A DNA stretch of 64,000 nucleotides from Egicoccus sp. AB-alg2 (GTDB taxonomy: Bacteria; Actinomycetota; Nitriliruptoria; Nitriliruptorales; Nitriliruptoraceae), in contig NZ_JBGUAX010000003.1 of the NCBI RefSeq assembly GCF_041821065.1, positions 248,001-312,000 of the forward strand, written 5' to 3'. Positions 17,859 to 26,524 of the stretch are shown here, one piece after another. The position numbers and the translations under genes are program-made. The notes under the pieces were generated by a model, which saw only the letters and a list, made by a program, of their open reading frames with translations, searched no databases and was not told the origin of the DNA. Position 1 is the first letter of the stretch; the number at the start of each line of letters is the position of its first letter.

Positions 17859-19910
17859 TCAGGGCAGGTGCTCGACCTTCACACGGCGGGCCAGTTGGGG
17901 CTCGCCCTGGCCGCGCGCGTCGGCGCCCCGGCGGGCGACGCGCACCGTCGGCTGCTCGCCGCGGCCGCCCGATTCGTCCCGACCGGCACGCTGACTGCCC
18001 TTGCCGCGCCCGCCGCGGGAGGACTTCTGCCCGCCGCCGCTGCGGCCACCGCGATCGTCCCGGCCGCTCTCGCCGCGTTCGCCGCGCCCGTTGCGGCGAT
18101 CCGACGCCCCGTCACCGGACCGGTCGCTCCGCTGCTTGTTGCGCCCGCCGCTCTTCTTCGTGCGGTGGGCCGGCGCCTCGCGCCCGCCGTCGTCGCCGGT
18201 CGCGCGGTCCCGACGCGGCCCGTCCTCGGCCCGGTCGCGGTCCTCGACCTTCGTCGACGCGCCGGCGCGGGCGCGGGTCCGGCCGGTCGCGCGACCCTGG
18301 TCGCCGTCACGGGTGTCGTCGCGTCGGTCGCCGGCCGGTGCGCGGTCGCGTGTCCGGGTGCGGGTGCGGGTGCGCCCGTTGCTCGCGGCCGTGTCCCGGT
18401 CGCGGTCGCGCCCGCCGTCGCGGTCACGCGCGCCCTCGCGGTCACGCCCGCCGTCGCGGTCACCCGCGCCCCCGCGGTCGCGCCCGCCGTCCCGGTCGCG
18501 CCCGCCGGTGCGCCCACGGGAAGTGCCGCCGTCGCGCGTCGGCCGGTCGTCCTCGGAGGGTGCCTCGGCGACACCCTCGCGCCGGGTGCGGGTGCGGGCC
18601 GCGTCACGGTCGCGCCCGGCGCCCTCGCTGTCGCGCCGGCTCTTCGGGCGGCCGTCGGAGCGGCCCTTGCGCGGGCCGGAACGCCGCTCGTCGCGCTGGT
18701 CGCGGCCATCGCCGTCGCGCGACCGCTTCGACAGGTGGTCCCACGGCTTCTCGTCGGGCAGGCCGAACAGTTCCGTCAGCAGTGGCGAGGTGGAGAAGAC
18801 CTGGTGCACCTCGGTGTCGGTCGCGCCGACGGCCTTGCGGATCACGTTGAGGCGGTCGGCCTCGTTGAACTCCGCGAACGTGACCGCGACACCGGCGGCG
18901 CCGGCGCGCGCCGTCCGGCCGATGCGGTGCAGGTACATCTTCTCGTCGTCGGGACAGTCGTAGTTCACGACGTGGGTCACCCCGGACACGTCGATGCCCC
19001 GGGCGGCGACCTCGGTCGCGACCAGCACGTCGGCCTTGCCCGACCGGAAGCGGTCGAGGTTCTTCTCGCGGGTCTGCTGGCGCAGGTCGCCGTGGATCGC
19101 GATGGCCGGGACCCGCAGGTCCTCGAGGTCCGTGACCAGCCGGTCAGCCATGCTCTTCGTGCGCACGAACACGTAGCAGCGGCCACGCTCCGGCGTCTGC
19201 AGGATGCGGGCCAGCACGCGGGGCTTGTCCATGCGGTGCACGCTGAAGAAGTGCTGCGCGACGTTGGGAGCGGTCTCGTGCTCCTCGCTGTCGGCGCGCG
19301 TGAACGTCGGGTGGTGCAGGTAGCGGCGCGCCATCTTGACGATGGCGGTCGGCATCGTCGCGGAGAACAGCATGGTGTGGCGGCCCTCGGCCGGGCACGC
19401 CTCGATCAGCCGCTCGACGTCGGGCAGGAAGCCCATGTCGAGCATCTCGTCGGCCTCGTCGAGCACGAGGACCTTGACCTGCGACAGGTCGAGGTTGCCG
19501 CGCTTGAGGTGGTCGAGCAGTCGGCCGGGCGTGCCGACCACGACGTGCACGCCGCCGCGCAGCGCCGCGGTCTGCTCCTCGAAGCCGACGCCGCCGTAGA
19601 CGCTGATGGTCGTCAGGCCGCGCGCCTCGCCGATGGTGAGGTCGTCGTGGACCTGCTGGCACAACTCGCGGGTCGGCACGACCACCAGGGCCTGGGTCAC
19701 CGCCTCGTCGGCGTCGACCTGTTGCAGCAGCGGCAGTCCGAAGGCCAGCGTCTTGCCGGTGCCGGTGCGCGCCTGGCCGATCAGGTCGTTGCGCCCGAGC
19801 GCCAGGGGCAGCGTCAGCTCCTGGATCGGGAAGGGATGGATGATGCTCTTGGCCTCGAGCGCGTCGCACAGGGCGGCGTCGACACCGAGGTCGCGGAACG
19901 TCTTCGTCAC
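17859..19910 (-). CDS. DEAD-box RNA helicase with long RG/RD-rich tail
   Basis: This 683-residue RNA helicase has all core motifs: Q motif FPIQ at 27-30, Walker A ARTGTGKT at 47-54, DEAD near residue 150, SAT, and HRIGRTARAG near 326. The core ends near residue 395, after which about 288 residues are almost entirely Arg, Asp, Gly and Ser in repeats such as RDGGRDR. Such tails bind RNA and promote condensates in other bacteria. GTG at 19910 is used because GAGAG lies about 8 bases upstream; an in-frame ATG 45 bases earlier has no support. The tail makes up 42 percent of the protein, larger than usual. A 230-base leader is possible (see promoter at 20141). Confidence 0.92.
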   Translation of the reverse strand: MTKTFRDLGVDAALCDALEAKSIIHPFPIQELTLPLALGRNDLIGQARTGTGKTLAFGLPLLQQVDADEAVTQALVVVPTRELCQQVHDDLTIGEARGLTTISVYGGVGFEEQTAALRGGVHVVVGTPGRLLDHLKRGNLDLSQVKVLVLDEADEMLDMGFLPDVERLIEACPAEGRHTMLFSATMPTAIVKMARRYLHHPTFTRADSEEHETAPNVAQHFFSVHRMDKPRVLARILQTPERGRCYVFVRTKSMADRLVTDLEDLRVPAIAIHGDLRQQTREKNLDRFRSGKADVLVATEVAARGIDVSGVTHVVNYDCPDDEKMYLHRIGRTARAGAAGVAVTFAEFNEADRLNVIRKAVGATDTEVHQVFSTSPLLTELFGLPDEKPWDHLSKRSRDGDGRDQRDERRSGPRKGRSDGRPKSRRDSEGAGRDRDAARTRTRREGVAEAPSEDDRPTRDGGTSRGRTGGRDRDGGRDRGGAGDRDGGRDREGARDRDGGRDRDRDTAASNGRTRTRTRTRDRAPAGDRRDDTRDGDQGRATGRTRARAGASTKVEDRDRAEDGPRRDRATGDDGGREAPAHRTKKSGGRNKQRSDRSGDGASDRRNGRGERGESGRDDRGGRSGGGQKSSRGGRGKGSQRAGRDESGGRGEQPTVRVARRGADARGQGEPQLARRVKVEHLP

Positions 19911-20140
19911 GTGGGTCTCTCGTCCGGGCGATCCCGGCGCCTGAGACACACACACGCCTGCTGGATCGCAACTCTCGCGCCGGCGGGACGTCGTCGTCCA
20001 CGACCGGTGGCCCCGAGCCGCTCACGTGTACGAAGGAGGCATCGTGCCCCCGGACGCCGACCGGCGGGCCGGCGCGTTCGGACTGGGAGGTGCGATGACC
20101 TTCTCGTCCGGTCGTGCGGGCGGCCGTTGGGGCCAACGCG

Positions 20141-20146
20141 AGGCTA
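20141..20146 (-). promoter_or_regulatory. -10-like hexamer TAGCCT, possible helicase promoter with long leader
   Basis: Read on the minus strand, TAGCCT lies 230 bases before the helicase GTG, which would give an mRNA leader of over 200 bases. Long regulated leaders are known for cold-induced DEAD-box helicase genes such as csdA. The 19911-20225 gap holds this leader candidate, the promoter of the next gene, and a doubtful 61-codon frame. Confidence 0.3.
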
Positions 20147-20192
20147 GCGCACGGCCCGGCCGGACGGGCACGAGCCGTCGCCGACCTCGGAC

Positions 20193-20198
20193 TAGCGT
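20193..20198 (+). promoter_or_regulatory. -10-like hexamer TAGCGT before the DUF885 gene
   Basis: TAGCGT lies 27 bases before the GTG at 20226. Confidence 0.4.
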
Positions 20199-20225
20199 CG
20201 CGCGGACGGGGACACGAGGAACGAC

Positions 20226-21974
20226 GTGAACCAGGAACTGTCGCGCGCCGGCGACCTGATCGGGCGCTACCTCGACCACGTGCGCGACCACGCACCGGTC
20301 GAGGCCACGCGCCTGGGCATCCGTGACCGCGACGGCGAACTGCCGGAGCTGACGACCGAAGCGCTGGCCGAACGCAGCCGTGACCTGGCCGTGCTGGCGG
20401 CGGAGGTCCGGGTCGCCCTCGACGAGTTGGGCGGCGACGTCCACGGCGAGCAGCGCGAGGCGCGCGACGACCTGCGCCTGCTGGCCGACGAGTTGGAGTA
20501 CCGCCGCTTCCTGCTCGACGTCCGGCCGCGCTACGTGCTCGACCCGCTGGCCGCCCTGGAGACGATCTCCGCCGGGATCCACGAGCACCTGCGCCGCGTC
20601 GACCTGCCGGTGCAGGAACAGTGTCAGCGGCTGGAGTCGGCCGCCGCCCGGGCGCGGCGCGTCCCCGTGCTGCTCGAGCAGGCGGGCACGCTGCTGGTGT
20701 CCTCGCCGGCTCCCAACCTCGACGTCGCGCTGCAGCGGCTGCCCGGGCTGATCAAGCTCGTCCGCGACGACCTGCCCCGCCGGGCCGAACAACTGGGCGG
20801 TGACGTGACCCACGCCCGCGACGCCGGCGAGGTCGCTGCCGAGGGCCTGGAGGCCTACGCGGCCCTGCTCGACGAGTTGCACGACGAACCGCCCGCCCCC
20901 TGGCGGCTCGGTCCCGAGCAGCACGAGGTGACGCTGCGGGCGGCCCTCGGCACCGCCATGGACCCCGACCAGATCGAGCGCCGTGCCCGCGCCTGGGTCG
21001 AGCAGGTCTGCGCGGAGATGGCCGAGCTCGCGTCCTCCTCGTGGCAGCGGCGCTTCCCCGGCGAGCGGCGGCCCGACGACGCGAACGAGCGCATCCGTCG
21101 TGTGCTCGCCCAGGTCGCCGACCGCTCGGTGCCCCGCGACGCGCTGGTGCCCGAGGCCCGCCGCGCGGTCGACGAGGCGCGCGCCTTCGCACTCGCCTCG
21201 GGCCTGACCGACGTGCCGCCGGCCGAGCGTCTGACGGTCACCGAGGTGCCCGAGTACCTGCGGGGGATCGCGGTCGCGTTCATCACCCAGGCGCCGCCGC
21301 TGGAGCCCGACACCGGCTGCACCTACTACCTGTCGCCGGTGCCGGAGTCGTGGGACGACGACCTCGCGGAGTCGTTCCTGCGCGAGTACAACCCTGCCCA
21401 ACTGCGCTCGCTGGCCATCCACGAGGGCTATCCCGGCCACTTCGTCCAGCTGGAGCACGCCTCGCAGCACCCCCGCGTGGCCCGACGCCTGCTGACCCGC
21501 CCGGCCTTCGCCGAGGGGTGGGCGGTCTACATCGAGCGCGAGGCCGTCAAGGCGGGCTTCGGCGACGACGGGACCGCGGCCGTCGCGGGCGACGACTACC
21601 GGATCACCCAACGCAAGCTCGAGCTGCGGATCGCGACCAATGCCCTGCTCGACGTCGGTCTGCACGCCGGCGAGCTCGCCGACGACGACGCGCTCCAACT
21701 GCTGACCCGCACGGCGTTCCAGGAACAGGCCGAGGCCGAGGGCAAGCTCGTACGCGCCAAGGTCACCTCGGGGCAGCTGTGCTCCTACTTCGTGGGGGGC
21801 GAGGAGCTCGGCGACCTGCGGCAGGAGTTCGAGGCGCAGGCCGGCGCCGGCTTCGACGTCCGCCGCTTCCACCAGGGCGTGCTGTCCCACGGCACCCCGA
21901 CGGTCGACATCGTGCGGGCCGCGCTACGCGACGACGCCCCACTCCGTCGCCCGTTCGCGACGGGGGCCGCGTAG
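20226..21974 (+). CDS. DUF885-family zinc metallopeptidase-like protein
   Basis: This 582-residue soluble protein contains HEGYPGH near residue 399, the HExxxGH zinc-binding signature of the DUF885 family, which resembles M32/M3-type peptidases. Further on, FAEGWAVYIE and the helix around EL(R)IATNALLDVGLH match the rest of the active-site scaffold. It has no signal peptide and is probably cytosolic. The substrate is unknown. GTG start with CGAGG about 7 bases upstream. Length is typical for the family. Confidence 0.85.
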   Translation: MNQELSRAGDLIGRYLDHVRDHAPVEATRLGIRDRDGELPELTTEALAERSRDLAVLAAEVRVALDELGGDVHGEQREARDDLRLLADELEYRRFLLDVRPRYVLDPLAALETISAGIHEHLRRVDLPVQEQCQRLESAAARARRVPVLLEQAGTLLVSSPAPNLDVALQRLPGLIKLVRDDLPRRAEQLGGDVTHARDAGEVAAEGLEAYAALLDELHDEPPAPWRLGPEQHEVTLRAALGTAMDPDQIERRARAWVEQVCAEMAELASSSWQRRFPGERRPDDANERIRRVLAQVADRSVPRDALVPEARRAVDEARAFALASGLTDVPPAERLTVTEVPEYLRGIAVAFITQAPPLEPDTGCTYYLSPVPESWDDDLAESFLREYNPAQLRSLAIHEGYPGHFVQLEHASQHPRVARRLLTRPAFAEGWAVYIEREAVKAGFGDDGTAAVAGDDYRITQRKLELRIATNALLDVGLHAGELADDDALQLLTRTAFQEQAEAEGKLVRAKVTSGQLCSYFVGGEELGDLRQEFEAQAGAGFDVRRFHQGVLSHGTPTVDIVRAALRDDAPLRRPFATGAA

Positions 21975-22175
21975 CCGGCCGCAGGAACGGCCGATCGGGA
22001 TCATCCCGGCATCCCGCCACGGTCGTGCGGGCCGCCTGAGACGGCGGTCCCGAGCCGTCGACGGACGCCGCGCGTCCCAGCCGACGGCGACCTCCACCCT
22101 GCCCGGCGACCTCGACCCCGACCACGGCGACCTCGGCCCCCGCCCCCGGACTGCGAGCCGGCGCGCGGGGTGGAG

Positions 22176-22181
22176 TACGTT
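22176..22181 (+). promoter_or_regulatory. -10-like hexamer TACGTT before acyl-CoA dehydrogenase 2
   Basis: TACGTT lies 43 bases before the GTG at 22225. Confidence 0.3.
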
Positions 22182-22224
22182 CGGCCCCGATTCGTCTCGC
22201 TCGCGTCCGACCGTCAGGACCGCC

Positions 22225-23445
22225 GTGGCCTTCGACCTCGCTCTGACCGACGAACAGCTGCAGGCCCGTGACTGGGCCCGCGAGTTCGCACGCAAGGAGA
22301 TCCGCGAGCGCGAGATCGACGGCGTGCCGGTGCACCGGCACTACGACGAGGCCGAGGAGTTCCCCTGGCCCGTGGTGCAGAAGGCGGCGGAGATCGGGCT
22401 CTACGGGCTCGACTACTACTCCATGGTGGGCCAGGACCCGACCGGGCTGACGTCCGCGCTGGTGCTGGAGGAGACCTTCTGGGGGTGTGCCGGCATCGGC
22501 CTGGCGATCTTCGGCTCCGGACTGGCGTTGGCCGGCCTGGCCACGACCGGTACGGGCGAGCAGATCGGGACGTGGGCGCCTCGCATCTTCGGCACCCCCG
22601 ACGACGTGAAGGTCGGCGCCTACGCCGTCTCGGAGCCCGGCGCCGGCTCGGACGTCTCCCGGATCCGCACCCGCGCGACCAGGGTCGAGGGCGGCTGGCT
22701 GCTCAACGGCGAGAAGATCTGGATCACCAACGGTGGGATCGCGGACGTGCACATCGTCGTCGCGACGGTCGACCCCTCGCTCGGCCACCGTGGCCAGGCG
22801 TCGTTCATCGTCACCGGCGACGCCGAGGGCTTCGCACAGACCAAGAAGACGAAGAAGCTCGGCATCCGGGCGTCGCACACCGCCGAACTCGCGCTGACCG
22901 ACTGCTTCGTGCCGGACGACCAGCTGCTGGGCGGCCAGGACAAGCTCGACGCCAAGCTCGAGCGCGCACGCAACCCTCAGCAGCAGGGCCGGTCCGGGGC
23001 GCTGTCCACCTTCGAGGCGACCCGTCCGATCGTGGGCATCCAGGCGGTCGGGGTGGCGCGCGCCGCGTACGACGCGTCGGTCACCTACGCGCAGCAGCGC
23101 GAGACCTTCGGCGTGCCGATCATCCGCCACCAGGCCATCGCCTTCAAGCTCGCCGACATGGCCACCGACATCGACGCCGCCCGGCTGCTGTGCTGGCGGG
23201 GCATCAACATGGGCGTCACCCAGACGCCCTTCCGGCACGGTGAGGGCTCCATGGCCAAGCTCCACGCCGGCCGCGTGGCGGTGCGGGTGACCGACGAGGC
23301 GATCCAGATCCACGGCGGATTCGGCTACAGCCGTGAGTTCGACGTGGAGAAGTTCCACCGCGACGCGAAGATCTACGAGATCTTCGAGGGCACCCGGGAG
23401 ATCCAGCAGCTCGTGATCTCCCGGGCCATCACCCGCAGCAGCTGA
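22225..23445 (+). CDS. Acyl-CoA dehydrogenase
   Basis: This 406-residue member of the acyl-CoA dehydrogenase family carries AVSEPGAGSDVSRIRTRA, the FAD/substrate loop WITNGGIADV, TKKTKKLGIRASHTAEL, and the C-terminal QIHGGFGYSREFDVEKFHRD with catalytic Glu in IFEGTREIQ. An insert of about 25 residues at 250-275 (LDAKLERARNPQQQGRS) distinguishes it from the enzyme at 12782. Which acyl chain it uses cannot be read. It is convergent with the Pro/Ala-rich gene on its right, with 9 bases between stops. Confidence 0.92.
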   Translation: MAFDLALTDEQLQARDWAREFARKEIREREIDGVPVHRHYDEAEEFPWPVVQKAAEIGLYGLDYYSMVGQDPTGLTSALVLEETFWGCAGIGLAIFGSGLALAGLATTGTGEQIGTWAPRIFGTPDDVKVGAYAVSEPGAGSDVSRIRTRATRVEGGWLLNGEKIWITNGGIADVHIVVATVDPSLGHRGQASFIVTGDAEGFAQTKKTKKLGIRASHTAELALTDCFVPDDQLLGGQDKLDAKLERARNPQQQGRSGALSTFEATRPIVGIQAVGVARAAYDASVTYAQQRETFGVPIIRHQAIAFKLADMATDIDAARLLCWRGINMGVTQTPFRHGEGSMAKLHAGRVAVRVTDEAIQIHGGFGYSREFDVEKFHRDAKIYEIFEGTREIQQLVISRAITRSS

Positions 23446-23454
23446 GCCGGCGGC

Positions 23455-24228
23455 TCAGCGCGCCTTCGGGCGCGGGCGCGTCAGCACCTCGGGGCCGTCC
23501 TGGGCGAGGTGGATCGCCTGCGAGGGCGTCAGCTCCACCGGCCCGCTGGGCGCGAGCAGCCGGTCCGGGTGGACGCGCGTCGAGCCGGTCGGTGCGTCGA
23601 ACTCGGCCACCGGCGGCGCGCCGCCGGCGACCGGTCCCGGCTCGGCCGTCGGCACCGGCCCGACCATCGGGAGGCGCTCGGTGGCCGTGACGGGCTCCGG
23701 CGCCGGGACGCGCTCCGTCGGCACGAAGGGCGCGGGCGTCGGGATGGGCTCGGTGGGCGCCAGCGACGCGGGCGTCGGGACCGGCGCGGCGGCGGGGGCC
23801 GGGGCCGGGGATGGGGCCGGCAGCGCGCCCAGGCTCTCCAGCGCCGCGGCGAGGTCGGCGAGGTCGTCCTCGACCGACGGCACCGGGCGCGGCGACGTGG
23901 CCGGCGGTGCCGCGGCCGGCGGTGCCGCGGTGGCCGGCGGTGGCATGGTGGCGGTCGGCGGTGGCACGGCGGGTGTCGCGGGGACACCCGGTGTCGTCAC
24001 CGCGTCGGGCCCCTCGGCCGTCGCCGCGGCGTCGACGGGCTCCCCGGTCGGAACCTCGGGCGCGGTCACGTCGAGAGGCCACGCGTCCTCGACACGCAAC
24101 GAATTCGGCGTCGCGCGGGCGGTGAACAGCGTGCGCGGGCTACCATCCGTGGATGCTGGCGCCGGAGCCGACTCGGCTCGGCGCGATCGCCGCAGACGGG
24201 ACAGCAGCGGCCATCGCGATCGGGACAC
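23455..24228 (-). CDS. Pro/Ala-rich disordered protein, unknown function
   Basis: This 257-residue protein has a basic Arg-rich N-terminus (RSRWPLLSRLRRSRR), no signal peptide, then about 180 residues dominated by Pro, Ala and Thr with TP(T/A)P and PAP steps. A short conserved-looking C-terminus follows (VELTPSQAIHLAQDGPEVLTR). The GTG at 24228 is fixed by GGGAGG about 6 bases upstream. DNA under the middle is a degenerate GCC-GGC repeat (about 23880-23990). It is divergent from the next unknown gene across 90 bases. No family recognised. Confidence 0.65.
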   Translation of the reverse strand: MSRSRWPLLSRLRRSRRAESAPAPASTDGSPRTLFTARATPNSLRVEDAWPLDVTAPEVPTGEPVDAAATAEGPDAVTTPGVPATPAVPPPTATMPPPATAAPPAAAPPATSPRPVPSVEDDLADLAAALESLGALPAPSPAPAPAAAPVPTPASLAPTEPIPTPAPFVPTERVPAPEPVTATERLPMVGPVPTAEPGPVAGGAPPVAEFDAPTGSTRVHPDRLLAPSGPVELTPSQAIHLAQDGPEVLTRPRPKAR

Positions 24229-24318
24229 GGGAACCTCCCTGCAAGGGGTGCGGGGACGGTCTCGGAGCCAGGGAACCAGCGACCGTCCTGGACGGTCATC
24301 GGCAGGGGCGGTCGAACG

Positions 24319-25371
24319 GTGGAGCGAACGGGCGAGACGCGCACGAACGTGCCGCCGCACGCCGGTGCCAACGCACGCCGCACCGGGTACCCGACGACAC
24401 CGAACCCGGCCCGTACCACCGACACGCCGACCTCGCTCCACGACGTCACCGCGGACGCCGCCGAGACCACGGGACGGCCGTGGGGGGTCGTACGACACGA
24501 GGTGGAGCGCGCGATCCGTTCGGTGCCGGGCGTCCTCGAGGCGTCCGTGGGCGTGTCCGAGGAGACCGGACGGGGACGGCTGCGCATCCGGCTCGCACCC
24601 GGCGAGGACCACGACGCCGTCTGCTGGGCCGTGGCCGCCACCCTGCGCGAGCGTTTCGGGATCGCGTTGGATCCTGCGGCGATCCGGCCGCGCGGCGAGG
24701 ACGTGCCCGAGCCGGTCCCTCCGCCGGAGCCGACGCCGCTGCACGAGCCACGGACAGCGCCCGCAGCCCCGTCCGCACCCCCGTGGGCGACCGCCGCCAC
24801 GTCGGCGTCGGCGGCCGCGTCGGCGGCTGCGTCCGGTTCTGCGGCGGCCCACGAGGAGCCGACCCTCCGCCCGTTCCCCCCGACCGGGACGCCCGCACGA
24901 GCGGCACGCACGACGTCCGTGCCGGGACCGGTCTCCGGCCCACCCGTCGGCGACGCCGCCGGCGGCGAACGCGTGCGCGCCGCCATCGGCGACCTCGTCA
25001 CCGAGCACGGCGCCGCGGCCGTCTCCGTCACCGCGACGCTGTCGCACGGCGGCCGGGAGGGCCGCGGTGCGGTCGGCGCCCTGGCCACGCGCCGGGCGAC
25101 GTGGCGGGCCGTCGCCGAGGCCACCCTCCACGCGCTGCAGGACCTCACCGGCGGCCGGTTGCGCGCCCAGGTCGAGCGGGTGACCGTCAACACGGCCGAG
25201 GACCCGGGCACCGTCAGCGTCGTGCTCGCCGTCCTCTCCGAGCGGGGTGAGGAGACGCTGCTCGGCGCCGCCCTGGTCCGCGAGGACGCCGAACGCGCCG
25301 TCATGCGCGCCACCCTGGACGCCCTCAACCGACGCGTCGAGCCCTGGCTGCGCGACCTCGCCCACGGCTGA
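24319..25371 (+). CDS. Unknown protein with two small alpha/beta domains
   Basis: This 350-residue protein has no signal peptide. After about 50 disordered residues there is a compact domain at about 55-115 (VVRHEVERAIRSVPGVLEASVGVS, then GRLRIRLAPGEDHDAVCWAVAATLRERF). A Pro/Ala linker of about 95 residues follows, and a second domain at about 215-345 (VRAAIGDLVTEHGAAAVSVTATLS to LDALNRRVEPWLRDLAHG). The second reads as alternating strands and helices with a repeated ATL(H/D)AL pattern. The GTG start is inferred from the end of the neighbour's promoter region and is not strongly supported. I cannot assign a function. It shares a 90-base divergent region with the Pro/Ala-rich gene. Confidence 0.65.
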   Translation: MERTGETRTNVPPHAGANARRTGYPTTPNPARTTDTPTSLHDVTADAAETTGRPWGVVRHEVERAIRSVPGVLEASVGVSEETGRGRLRIRLAPGEDHDAVCWAVAATLRERFGIALDPAAIRPRGEDVPEPVPPPEPTPLHEPRTAPAAPSAPPWATAATSASAAASAAASGSAAAHEEPTLRPFPPTGTPARAARTTSVPGPVSGPPVGDAAGGERVRAAIGDLVTEHGAAAVSVTATLSHGGREGRGAVGALATRRATWRAVAEATLHALQDLTGGRLRAQVERVTVNTAEDPGTVSVVLAVLSERGEETLLGAALVREDAERAVMRATLDALNRRVEPWLRDLAHG

Positions 25372-25419
25372 GACCGTTTTCGCCACGCCGTCCTGCCCCG
25401 CGTGGTCCGCATCGGCGTC

Positions 25420-25425
25420 TAGGGT
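25420..25425 (+). promoter_or_regulatory. -10-like hexamer TAGGGT before the dienelactone-hydrolase-like gene
   Basis: TAGGGT lies 52 bases before the ATG at 25478. Confidence 0.4.
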
Positions 25426-25477
25426 GCTGCGCCGCCGGCGCGCGGCCGGCACCGACGGCACGAACGGGGGTCTGCCG

Positions 25478-26044
25478 ATGGCGGGGGTCGTGGTGTTCCA
25501 CTCGGCGCTGGGGCTGCGCCCGGCGATCGAGACGTTCGCCGGGCGGCTGCGCGAGGACGGTCACGAGGTCTGGACGCCGGACCTGTTCGCCGGCAGCACG
25601 TTCGACGACGTCGACGCCGGCGTCGCCGAGGTCGACCGGCTGGGCATGGAGGCGGTGCTGGCTCGCGCGGCCGAGGCCGTCGACCCGCTGCCCGCCGAGG
25701 TGGTCTACCTCGGCATCTCGCTGGGCTGCATGCCGGCGATGCAGCTGAGCGCCACCCGCCCCGGCGCCCGTGGCGTCGTGCAGGTCCAGTCGGTCGTCAC
25801 CCCGGAGGACTTCGACCTGCCGGGATGGCCCGAGCAGCTGCCCGTGCAACTGCACGTCTCCCCGGACGATCCGTGGCAGGACGACGTCGACCAGCTCGTC
25901 CCGTCGGTGCCGGACGGCCTGCTGGACGTGCACACGTATCCGGACACGCAGCACGTCTTCATGGACGACGAACTGGCGGTGTACGACCCGGCGGCCACCG
26001 AGCGCTTCACCGCCGCCGTCCTCGGCTGGCTCGCCGCCCGCTGA
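25478..26044 (+). CDS. Dienelactone hydrolase-family protein
   Basis: This 188-residue minimal alpha/beta hydrolase opens with VVVFHSALGLRPAIETFAGRLREDGHEVWTPDLF, typical of dienelactone hydrolases. The nucleophile elbow reads GISLGC, so the nucleophile appears to be Ser rather than the usual Cys. Asp in VSPDDPW and His in DTQHVF complete a possible triad. It is shorter than classic ClcD (about 236). It probably acts in the cytosol on lactones or esters; substrate unknown. ATG at 25478; upstream ACGGGGG is a weak ribosome-binding site. Confidence 0.8.
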   Translation: MAGVVVFHSALGLRPAIETFAGRLREDGHEVWTPDLFAGSTFDDVDAGVAEVDRLGMEAVLARAAEAVDPLPAEVVYLGISLGCMPAMQLSATRPGARGVVQVQSVVTPEDFDLPGWPEQLPVQLHVSPDDPWQDDVDQLVPSVPDGLLDVHTYPDTQHVFMDDELAVYDPAATERFTAAVLGWLAAR

Positions 26045-26063
26045 CCGCCGGCCGGGGGCGGGT

Positions 26064-26399
26064 TCAGCGCGTCGTGCCGGGGCCCTCGTCCACCTCGTCG
26101 AAGGTGTCGCACACCTCGGTGCCGTCGAGCTCGCGGCAGTCGTAGCGGGCGACGCGCTGCGGGGGGACGTCGGTGCCGGGGCCCTCGTACTCGGCGTCGT
26201 CGCGGGCGGGGGGCGTGCCGGTGCCGGGGCCCTCGGAGGGCTCGGCGACCTCGTCGGTCGGGGCGACGACCGTGGTCTTCGCGGACGCCGGCTCGACGAC
26301 CGGGTCGGCACCGGCGGAGGTGCCGGCCAGCGCGACGGCGGTGGTCGCGACGACGGTCACCGCGGTCAGGGAGCCGAGCAGGAGGGAGCGGGAGCGCAT
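26064..26399 (-). CDS. Small secreted protein with EGPGT repeats
   Basis: This 111-residue protein has a strong signal peptide (RSRSLLLGSLTAVTVVATTAVALAGTSAGA) and a short acidic mature part. The pentapeptide EGPGT occurs three times, the last at the very C-terminus; the first two are followed by a TPP/VPP segment. One Cys pair (YDCRELDGTEVCDTF) may form a disulfide. Composition suggests an extracellular or wall-attached peptide. It is convergent with the hydrolase gene. No family is recognised. Confidence 0.75.
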   Translation of the reverse strand: MRSRSLLLGSLTAVTVVATTAVALAGTSAGADPVVEPASAKTTVVAPTDEVAEPSEGPGTGTPPARDDAEYEGPGTDVPPQRVARYDCRELDGTEVCDTFDEVDEGPGTTR

Positions 26400-26524
26400 G
26401 GGCGTGCCTTCGGGTTCGTCACGAGTTGATGGTTGCTGTCCCTCCTGATGCGCGACCCACGCGCGAAGTTGAGCACGCGACCGCGCCGGGCGGTCAGCGC
26501 ACGGTGGCCGGCCGGCAGCCGCGT

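Noticed and set aside
18380-18520. GC-rich short repeats that could suggest CRISPR or a minisatellite
   Set aside because: They encode the RDGGRDR repeats of the helicase tail, with no spacer structure.
17868-20147. 759-codon plus-strand open frame opposite the DEAD-box helicase
   Set aside because: Ala/Val-rich shadow of the helicase gene. All conserved motifs are on the other strand.
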